Origin: Diacronema lutheri
Lineage: Eukaryota > Haptophyta > Pavlovophyceae > Pavlovales > Pavlovaceae
DNA: 64,000 bases
NCBI GenBank assembly: GCA_019448385.1
Contig: JAGTXO010000019.1
Location: 276,001 to 340,000, forward strand
Reading direction: 5' to 3'
The translations under genes were made by a program, and so were the position numbers. The notes beneath the pieces are model-generated. The model ran no database searches. It was not told the DNA's origin and worked only from the letters and a program-made list of their open reading frames with translations. Of this stretch, positions 56,752 through 64,000 are shown piece by piece (position 1 is the stretch's first letter; every line of letters begins with the position of its first letter).

Positions 56752-57636
56752 ACTCCCCATCCCTGCAGTCCATCGGCGCGGCCGCAGCGCGAGGCTCCGG
56801 TCACTGAAGTGTGTCGTCAGCGCGAGCGCTCTTGATATCAATAAGCGTGTGAAGAGCGTCATTGCCATCGCCGCCGCGCCGCGCCGGACCGCGCCGGACC
56901 GCGCCGGACCGCGCCGCGCCGGACCGCGCCGGACCGCGCCGCGCCACGCCCGCGCCGCGCGCGCGCGCGCGCACGCCGCGCGCCCAAGTACTGCTCCGCG
57001 CCCCGACCCAATTCCCCGTTTTGGCCCCGCCGCGTCGCGCACACCCATTCCCGGCCCGCGCGCGCCCACCCACCCGCCGCCGCGGCGCGCTCTGCTTGGC
57101 TCAGCATTAGCATGGGGTTGATCGTCAATGAAGACCTCGGACAATAAGCGGTTGTTGATCGTCCTCGCCAGCAGAGTGCGCGTGTGCGGAGCGTGCGGTG
57201 CCGTGCATCCCCCCATACGCCCCCTACCCCTGCATGAGCGGCGGCGCGAACGAGGCGCGCGCGATGCGCGCGGCGCGCGCGATGCGCGCGGATAGCGCTG
57301 TGCACCTCGGCCGGCGGCGGCGGCCGTGCCGGGCCCGCCCTGCGGCTTCTCCACCGCCTTGATGCGCGTGTCGTCCTTGGGCGGCGGGCCTTCCACCGAG
57401 AGCGAGACGACGCATTCGCCCCGCACGAGCGTGAGCCCAAGCGTCCTCCGCTCCTCGCGCTCCTCCTTGCTCCCCTTGGGCACGATATACCGCCACTCCT
57501 CGCAGTCGCCAAGGACGAGGTTCATGTGCTTGTCGAAGGCAAGGAAGCGGCCGACGAGCATTCGCGCGTCGTGCAGCGTCACGCGCATCCGGTAGTTGAT
57601 GAGCATCAGCATCTTGTTCGCCTTTGGCGTCGCCAT
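55601..57636 (-). CDS. SNRPB: Spliceosomal core protein SmB/B'
   Basis: Three exons (57636-57306, 56392-56291, 56079-55601), 303 residues. The Sm fold is in exon 1: [20 protein letters not shown] (Sm1), [15 protein letters not shown] and [20 protein letters not shown] (Sm2). Junctions restore [14 protein letters not shown] and the conserved [13 protein letters not shown]. Exon 3 encodes the Pro/Gly/Met-rich tail (PPPGMPPP-like repeats), which in SmB binds GYF/WW proteins. SmB is one of seven Sm proteins around U1, U2, U4 and U5 snRNAs. Intron 1 (56393-57305) contains a 70-nt C homopolymer and a (ccgcgccgga)n tract. Confidence 0.93.
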
Positions 57637-57743
57637 TGCGCCGGTGACGAGCTCGCCGGCGCACGGCGCGCAGCGAGAAGTCCGGATGTGGCCGGTCCGG
57701 TTAAGTCCACGAGGTCCAGCAGGGAACGCGCTTGTTTGAGGCC

Positions 57744-58069
57744 ATGGTGCGGCGCACCGCCTCACGCACGCGGTCGGGCCGACGGGCGCGCGTGGCGGCC
57801 GGCCGCGGCACAAGCCGCGCGCGGGCTCATCGCCGCACTCCCGTCCCGCGCTCGTCGTGCTCGCGCGCGCGCAGGATCAACCTGTCAAGCTGTGCAAGGT
57901 GACCAAGGTCCTCGGCCGCACGGGCCAGACAGGCCAGGTCACGCAGGTTCGCGTCGAGTTCATCGACGACCCGGCGCGCTCGATCATCCGCAACGTCAAG
58001 GGGCCGGTGCGCGAGGGCGACATCCTCATGCTGATGGAGTGGGAGCGCGAGGCGAGGCGGCTGCGATAA
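57744..58069 (+). CDS. RPS28: Small-subunit ribosomal protein eS28
   Basis: A 65-residue protein in two exons: 57744-57746 (ATG alone) and 57875-58069. The intron 57747-57874 starts gtgcgg immediately after the ATG and ends gcgcgcgcag; joining gives [18 protein letters not shown]. Conserved core [30 protein letters not shown] and the terminal REARRLR. The in-frame GTG at 57857 is inside the intron. Head-to-head with SmB, 107 bp apart. Confidence 0.95.
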
Positions 58070-58856
58070 GCTGCGGCTCACGGCGCGCGCGGCGTGGCGG
58101 TGCGCCGTCATGCGCGCCGCTTGCCGACGCCTCCCGGTGCGGAGCCAAGTCGTGGACGCGACGGCGCGTGCCTTCGCGCAGGGTTCGCACTGGCGTGTAC
58201 GCGTCGTCGGAAAATATGGGCGCGTCGTCGGCGCGGCCGGCCGCGACGCGACGCGCAGCGGCCTCCCGCGCGCGCACGCAGGGGGCAATTGGCTTTCGGA
58301 GGTCGATCGGGGAGGCGCACCCAGGAAGGCGCAACGTTGCACTTGGCAGGTCGCACGCAAGCTCGGCCGATCGCACGCGAGCTCGGCGGCGCGTGTTGGC
58401 CTGGCTCTTGCTTCCTGTGCGCCGTGGCGCAGCGTGAGCTCGGCAGCAGCCGCAACTCTGGTGTGCGGAACAGTCTGGCGCGCGCCGCTGGGCGGGTGCG
58501 CGTGCAGCGCGTCGTCGCAGGCAGCCAGTGGCAAGTGACGTGTTGCCATCGAGCGTGCCCACGGCAGCTTGCGCGGGCCTTCCGTGCAGCGCGCGCCGTA
58601 GCGCCCACCCTGACTGCCGCTCTCTGAGACACGTCATGACTCATGTGAGTGCCCTCCGTGTTGCGGCCGCTAGAGGGCTGCGCACAACTGCCCTCGCCCT
58701 CGCCGCCGGCCGTCGACCGCCTCAACTAGCCGCGGGTGCGCCGGAATGTCGTGCCGCGCGCGCAGGCGGGGCCGCCGCGGCAGCCGACGGCGATGACAGG
58801 ATGCCTCGGCTTCACTTGCATTTCCTCACGATCGCAACCCTGACCCTGGCGGCCCG
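58070..58856. other. Intergenic spacer, no gene seen
   Basis: 787 bp between eS28 and the CDK gene, both ending here. Open frames are Arg/Ala-rich with no motif. A short repeated gcacgcaagctcggccgatc-like segment occurs around 58355-58385. Confidence 0.55.
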
Positions 58857-59843
58857 TCACCGCCGCGCGAGCGGCAAGTCGGCCGGATCGGTGGCGCGCG
58901 GGAGCGAGCCAGGTGCAAAGTAGGCGTGCTGCAGCGCGTCCGCGCACGCGACGCGGCGCGCGGGCGCAAGCGAGAGCATCGCGCCTATGAGCTGCAGGGC
59001 CTCGCGCGCGGGCACGGTCGCGCCCGCCGCGGAGCCGACGCCCGTCGAGAAGAGCTGCGAGAGCGGCGCGGGCGGCAGCTTGGCCATCGGCACAAAGTCC
59101 GGCAGGAGTGAAACGTCCGCCCACCCGGCCGCCTCGTGCGTTGGCGAGCCGAGCGCGGCGCAGATGCGCACGAGCTGGTCGGCGGTGCTCGTGCCCGCGA
59201 ACGGCGCGCGCCGCAAATGCAGCTCGGCAAAGACGCAGCCGAGGCTCCACACGTCCACCGGCGGGCCGTACCGGCGCGCGCCGAGCAGGAGCTCCGGGCA
59301 CTGGTACCAGCGCGTCACAATGTCGGGCGTCATCTCGCCGCCGTCGCCGGCGGTCTCGAGGGCGCGCGCAGTGCCAAAGTCGGCGAGCTTGAGCGCGCCG
59401 CTTGGCGCGACGAGCACGTTGGCCGGCTTGAGGTCGCGGTGCAAAACGCCGTTGGCGTGGAGGAACGCGACCGCCGACGTGAGCATCGCCATGTACGCCT
59501 TCACGTCTGGCGCGCGCAGCGAGATGTCGGCTCGGCGAATCACGCCCTCGAGGTCGCCGACGCACCACTCAAAGACTAGACTGAAGCAGCCCGCCGCGTC
59601 GCGTCCGATCACGCCGAGCAGCTCGACGATGTTCGGGTGGCGCAGCTCGTTCAGGTGGCGTACCTCGCGCAACGCGGTGAAGTGAATGCCAGCCTTGCCG
59701 CCCATCCAATGCGCGTGGAAGCGCTTCACCGCGACCGTGCGCCCCGTCGCCACCTCCGTCCCGCGGAACACCGCGCCGAAAGTGCCTTCACCGATCCGCT
59801 CGCCCACGTGGAATCGATCGGCGCTATCCGCACCGACCGCCAT
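58857..59843 (-). CDS. CDK7: Cyclin-dependent kinase, CDK7/CAK-like
   Basis: A single exon of 328 residues with all kinase motifs: Gly loop GEGTFGAVF, catalytic lysine AVKRF, alphaC region KAGIHFTALREV (CDK7 has GINRTALREI), HRDLKPANVL, DFGTAR, the T-loop Thr in EMTPDIVTRWYQCPELLLGA, and VDVWSLGCVFAEL. The late GSLPRATDPADLP fits the CDK7 tail. The kinase would activate other CDKs and phosphorylate the Pol II CTD within TFIIH; the DFGTAR and YQCPE substitutions leave some doubt over the CDK subclass. Confidence 0.85.
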   Translation of the reverse strand: MAVGADSADRFHVGERIGEGTFGAVFRGTEVATGRTVAVKRFHAHWMGGKAGIHFTALREVRHLNELRHPNIVELLGVIGRDAAGCFSLVFEWCVGDLEGVIRRADISLRAPDVKAYMAMLTSAVAFLHANGVLHRDLKPANVLVAPSGALKLADFGTARALETAGDGGEMTPDIVTRWYQCPELLLGARRYGPPVDVWSLGCVFAELHLRRAPFAGTSTADQLVRICAALGSPTHEAAGWADVSLLPDFVPMAKLPPAPLSQLFSTGVGSAAGATVPAREALQLIGAMLSLAPARRVACADALQHAYFAPGSLPRATDPADLPLARR

Positions 59844-59891
59844 CCTTCCTCGTGCGGACGCCGTCGTCCGGCTCGCGCGCAGCAAATAAAC

Positions 59892-60335
59892 ATGGATCAG
59901 GACCAGGCGCGCATGCTCGCCGCGCTGGAGGAGATGCAGATGCGCGACTCGCTGCGCACATTCAACGGGCTCGTCGAGCGCTGCTTCACCGACTGCGTTA
60001 CGGGCTTCCGCTCCAAGTCGCTCACCGACGGCGAGGACAAGTGCGTGACCGCGTGCGCTGAGAAGTTCTTCAACCACGCGGTGCGCGCGTAGCTCGCGCG
60101 CCGCGCGCACCTGTGGCCGTCGACCGCGCTGTGCGCGGGTGCGCGCGCGCGCCTTGCTGGGCGTGCGCGGAGGCCTCGCGCCGGGCCCGACGCGCGCGCT
60201 TGCCTCAACCTTGCCTCCCGCGCGTCGCTGCGTCGGCGCGCTGGCGCGCTCGCGCAGAGGAGAGTGGGGCAGCGCTTTGGAGAACTCAGCCAGAAGCAGC
60301 AAGAGGACCTGATGAAGCGGATGCAGCCCAAATGA
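59892..60335 (+). CDS. TIMM9: Mitochondrial small TIM chaperone Tim9
   Basis: Two exons (59892-60080, 60258-60335), 88 residues. Twin CX3C motifs: CFTDC and CVTAC, in the Tim9 setting (RCFTDCVTGFRSKSLTDGE, CAEKFFNHA). The second exon, RRVGQRFGELSQKQQEDLMK, matches the Tim9 C-terminal helix. With Tim10 it would escort hydrophobic precursors, such as the carrier protein encoded at 9.6-10.9 kb, across the intermembrane space. The ATG is 48 bp from the CDK gene's ATG. Confidence 0.93.
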
Positions 60336-60623
60336 CAATCCGCGGTCCGCTCGTGCGGTCGCACCCCAGCGTTCAAAGGCCCCGGTCACCGGCAGCACCG
60401 GCACACTTGTCCTGCAGACCGGGGGGCGACCGCCGACGGCTGCGCAGCTCGCTGCCGCGCGGGCGGCGTGAGCTCTGAGCAGACACGGCAATGGGGTCTT
60501 GGCGACAATGCGGTGGGTCACGAATCAGCACGCTGTGAAAACCAAGAGTACACAAGGGGGTCAAACCTGAGGCTCCGAATCGTCCGCGGGCGGCAGTACG
60601 TCGCTCTGGGAGGCAAGGGGCCA

Positions 60624-62831
60624 TCACCAGGTGAGGTCGACCGCGGCGCGGCCGCCGCCGGAGCCGTCGCCGGCGACGCTCGGCCACGGCGTCCATGCTG
60701 TCCAGCGCTCCACCTTGCAGGCCGCCGCCTCGGCCTCACGCCGTGCGCGCACGCGCTCGTACAGACTCAACACACTCGCCGTTGGCGCACAGCACTGGCT
60801 GGTTGGCGCCGCCAGAGTGGCAAGCCGCGCACGTCGCGTGCGCGAGCGCATTGCGCCGCTCCCAGCCGCGCGCGCTGTCGACGAGCGCGCTCAGCGCTGC
60901 GGCGCTGCCGCCCGCGTCAGCCACGCACACATCGCACACTGAGCTCGCGCCGGCGTCCGCACCCATTGCACGCGCTCTCGGCTGCGCGCAGCGCACGCAC
61001 GCGCCGTCCTGCGCCGCGTCCGTCGTGAGAAAGCGCGCGATGCCCACCTGCTGCCGCGGCGGCGTGCGCGCGCTCTTGCCGCCGCGCTCGGCGGCGCAGG
61101 CCGCGACGGGTCGCGCGGCAGCGGCGCTCGATGTTCGGTGCCGCTTGGCGCGCGGTGCCTCGCAAAGGCCGCAGCGCGCGCGTTAGCGCTCGTTGACGAG
61201 GGTGCACGCGTTGCACGCCCACGTGCCGTCCGCACAGTCCGCTCCACCGTCCGCGCAGAGCTGCGCGGGCGAAGCGGGGGGAGCAGCCGTTTCGTTCGCG
61301 CGCGGCAGAGGCTGTGGCGGCGAGCGAGCAGATGGGTAGGGCGTGGCTGGCGGCGGCGGCGGCTTGGACGGCGCGACCGCAGCGCGGCTCGGCAGTGCGC
61401 CGCCGCTCTGCTCGCGCTCGCTGCCGCACAGCGCGCAGATGCTGATGCGCATGAGCCAACCGTGCCCGCATTTAAAACGGCGCAGCGCGCACACGCCCAC
61501 TCGTCCGTGTTCGCGTGCGTGTTCGGCGTCCGAGCCGAGCCCCCCCGCGCGCGGCGCGTACGCTCGTCGAGAACGTCGCGCGCATCGGCCGTGCCCGCCT
61601 CCGCAGGCGCACGCGGTGCTGCCGACGCGTCCGGCGCCGCCGCCCGTTCGGCGGCCGGCGGCCGCGCGACGCGGCGCGCGGGCGGCGCGAATGCCTTGGT
61701 GCGCATCAACGTGTGCGGCCCCTCAAGTGCCGCCTTGAGCGCGCCCGCCTCGAGCCCGGCGGTGCGCAGCAGCTCACGCGCGTCCGCCCGCGAAGGGCGT
61801 TTCCGAGCGGCACGTGCGCCTGTGCCATGCGCGAGCGCGCGGCAGCCGCGTGGTTCCTGGCGGGTATCGCCGGCTCATCCACGGGAGGAGAAGGCACGCA
61901 ACTGGGCGCGCGCCATGCGCGTGTGGGCACGATGGCGGCTGTGACGGTGACTGTGACGGTGGCTGCGATGGCGCGCATGGCGGGTCAAAGAAGTTATGCG
62001 CGATGCCCGTGCGCGGCGCCAGCGGCCGCGCGTCGCCGAGGCCGGCGCACGGGCCCGCGCTCGGCTCAGCGCGCGCCGCCGTCGTCGTGCGCTCGCCGGC
62101 CATCGCCTCGAGAAGCGCGGAATGGTCTGCGGCGAGCGCACGGGCGGCAGGTGCGCCGCTTGGTCGCCGTCGCTCCGCGCGGCGCAGTGGTCGAAAAGGC
62201 CGTGCGAGTCGACGAGGGGCTCGGCGCCGGCAATCTGCGTGAGTAGCGCGCGCGTCGAATCGAGCAGCGCGGCGGGCAGCGCGACGAGCACGCGCCGGTG
62301 CTGCGCGCGCTGCGCGACGACGAGCCGCGCGAGCAGCGGCGCGAGTGCGGCGGCGCGCGCGGCTGTCGGCTCGGCGGGCGTGGGTGCTGCGCGCGCGCCA
62401 TGCGCGGCGTCGGCATGGCCCAACACGTTGTCGCACGCGCTGATCAGCGCCCACCTGTCGTGCACCGTCAACAGGCAGCAGCCGCCGCGCGCGCCGCTCC
62501 GGCAGAGCTCGGCTCGTGCGAACGGCGCCGGGTCAGCGGCCTGCGTGAGGCCCTCGCGCACAAGGGTGGCGACGCCGCCGACGCCATCAGCTCCAAGCGC
62601 AAAAAAGACCCCCCAGCCCTGCAACGCGCCGCTCTGCGCCCACTCGCGACCGAGCGCCTCGAGCTCCGCGCGGCCGCAATCGACGCCGTGGAGCACAAGC
62701 GCATCGACGCGCGCCGCGCTGAGGAAGCCGCGGAGGCCGCCGACGCGCGCGCGGCTGGCGCCGAGCGCGCGCACGAAAGGCGCAAAGCCGCCCGCGGGCA
62801 GCTGCGCGGCCACGACGTAGAGCATCGGCAT
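60624..62831 (-). CDS. Unresolved multi-exon locus: EEP-like N-terminus and zinc fingers
   Basis: Several protein-like blocks occur on the minus strand without a settled exon structure. From 62831 a frame reads MPMLYVVAAQLPAGGFAPF, then ...GVATLVREGLTQ... and LFDHCAARS, weakly like the exonuclease-endonuclease-phosphatase fold; a shifted frame near 62100 has AADHSALLEAM, like its terminal DH motif. RanBP2-type finger fragments EWACARCAVLN (about 61490) and GTWACNACTLVNE (61183-61230) follow. The block 60736-61044 has paired CxxC clusters: CVRC, CDVC, CAAC and CANGEC, spaced like the C-terminal zinc modules of B-family DNA polymerases, although no polymerase domain is present. An apparent one-base shift near 60770 leads to SLYERVRARREAE and a stop at 60624. 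This could be one gene, two genes or a decayed gene. The 60336-60623 stretch holds nothing recognisable. Confidence 0.35.
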
Positions 62832-62950
62832 CTCTCGCCGCGCGCTCAAGCCGACGCGAACCCGTCGTCCGCCACGACGCGAACCCGTCCGGAGTGTTGC
62901 GCTTCGTTGCACGGCAACACGAAGCTCGAAAGCGCACCGTTACGGCCGCG

Positions 62951-63510
62951 ATGGCCCCCAAGCAACCGGCGGGCAAGGATCGTGCGGCGCCCAAGAAGAA
63001 GGGGCGCAAGAGCGCGGAGGCGGAGGACGATGCGAGCCTCCTCGCGCAGGCCGTCGAAACACTTGCCGCGCCCGCCGACCCTACCGCCACGTGCGCGACC
63101 CTCCACTGGCTCGCGGGCGCGTGCCCGCGCCTCGCGCGCTCAGCGCCCCACGCGGACACGCTCCGCGCGGCAATCGTGCCGCGGCTGATCGCGCTTGTGC
63201 CGTCGGCGCTCCCGCCGCTCACCGCCGAGCTCGAGCACGTGTCCGAGCGCCCGCCGCGTTCGTCCGTGAATGACGACGCGGATGGCGACGTGCCGGCAGG
63301 CGCGTTCGGCGCGGGCGACGAGCTCGAGCTGCGATCCGCCGGCGCGCTCGTGCGCGCGCTCGCGGCGTGCGTCGCGGATGGGCCGTGTGCCGAGCTCGTG
63401 GTGGACGCACAACTTGTGCCGCGCGCCCATACCCTCGTCGGCGCCACGCTTCCCCTCCTCCTCGATCCACGCGCGGCGGCCGACGCACGAGCGCGCGCGC
63501 GCGCCGACGC

Positions 63511-63542
<32 letters not shown>

Positions 63543-64000
63543 AGGGAAGGGACGACGCGCGCGCCGCACAGGCCAACGGCGAGGGTGACGCGCCCACTGC
63601 CGCGGCCGACGCGGCGGACGAAGAGCTCGGCAGCCGCTGGCCGCTGCATTGGGCGGCCGTCGAGGCGCTCCAGCGAGTCGCCGCCGCAACCACGCGCATG
63701 GCGGGGGCGGAGCGCGCGCGCTCTCCCGCCGCAGCGCTCGCCGAGCGCCGCGCCGTGCCGCTCCTCCTCCGCGCCGCCTCGCCCGCGCTGCTGCGCCTCC
63801 GGCCGACGCTCGTGCTCGCCACGCTGCAGCTCCTCGCGCCGCAGCTCGCCACGATCCACGGGCGCGACGCGGCGCGCGGCGCGGGCGCGGAGCCATTACT
63901 GCTCGCGCTCAGCGCGAGCGCCAATCCACTCATCGCCGCGGCCGCACTCGACTGCGCCACGCGCTGCGCGCTGCACCCGACAAGCTTCTCAATACTCGGC
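62951..64000 (+). CDS. Nuclear alpha-solenoid-like protein, 3' partial
   Basis: A frame open from the ATG at 62951 to the right edge (350 codons). The N-terminus is basic and NLS-like (KDRAAPKKKGRK). Helical, Ala/Leu-rich repeats follow (TLHWLAGACPRLARS, LRAAIVPRLIALVPSAL, PTLVLATLQLLAPQL), suggesting HEAT/ARM-type solenoid structure, interrupted by an acidic Asp-Gly run near residues 182-190. Family not recognised. Divergent from the locus ending at 62831 with 119 bp between starts. Confidence 0.6.

Noticed and set aside
60736-61047. C-terminal fragment of a B-family DNA polymerase
   Set aside because: Cys spacing resembles the CysA/CysB modules, but no polymerase domain lies upstream and similarity is limited to cysteines.
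1-64000. Mobile elements, tRNA or rRNA genes
   Set aside because: No transposase, reverse transcriptase, terminal repeats, tRNA-like cloverleaf or rRNA segment was recognised on reading; covariance and repeat searches were not possible here.

Overview
This is a GC-rich, intron-containing nuclear window from a photosynthetic eukaryote. The intron layout, bipartite-looking organelle leaders (a Clp chaperone with a signal-peptide-like N-terminus, a Deg protease), an XPR1/PHO1-type phosphate exporter, a hydroxyproline arabinosyltransferase and a MenE-like ligase point to an alga. My best guess is a haptophyte such as a pavlovophyte, but this is inference from composition and gene content, not from a search. 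No rRNA, tRNA, CRISPR array, insertion sequence or viral gene was recognised.

Layout, left to right. 1-9.5 kb: 3' part of an acyl-CoA/OSB-CoA ligase, a block of 189-bp tandem repeats, a DUF616 glycosyltransferase-like protein and a kinesin-14. 9.6-18.2 kb: a mitochondrial carrier (-), a Deg/HtrA protease (+) and a nine-exon SPX-EXS phosphate exporter (+). 18.3-22.1 kb: a PPPDE/DeSI-fold protein that has lost both catalytic residues (-), a multipass membrane protein (-) and a four-TM protein (+). 22.7-29 kb: cytochrome c1 (-), the KEOPS subunit Kae1/OSGEP (-) and an unrecognised polytopic membrane protein (+). 29.1-43.9 kb: a giant armadillo-repeat/BTB protein of about 2,875 residues (-) and a plastid-type ClpC (-) whose introns are packed with minisatellites. 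44-55.5 kb: a WSC-like surface protein (+), a hydroxyproline O-arabinosyltransferase with an extra C-terminal region (-), a long low-complexity ORF (+), a RING-H2 membrane protein (-) and PSMD9/Nas2 (+). 55.6-64 kb: SmB (-), ribosomal eS28 (+), a CDK7-like kinase (-), Tim9 (+), a poorly resolved zinc-finger locus (-) and the 5' part of a nuclear solenoid-like protein (+).

The genes do not form one pathway. They are mostly housekeeping genes: mitochondrial import and respiration, proteasome assembly, splicing, translation, tRNA modification, plastid proteostasis and the secretory pathway. They are packed tightly and often head-to-head, with 21 to 200 bp between start codons. Most introns were placed by joining conserved protein motifs across splice sites with matching phase; summed exon lengths divide by three in each reconstructed gene. 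Donors are mostly GTGCGY rather than GTRAGT, and at least two or three introns are GC-AG.

The most interesting structure is in the introns: C or G homopolymers up to 70 nt and minisatellites. In ClpC, a C-rich intron and a G-rich intron (as read in the transcript) flank one exon, so they could pair and loop it out. The DeSI-fold pseudoenzyme with a dual-acylation N-terminus and the extended arabinosyltransferase are the best protein-level leads.
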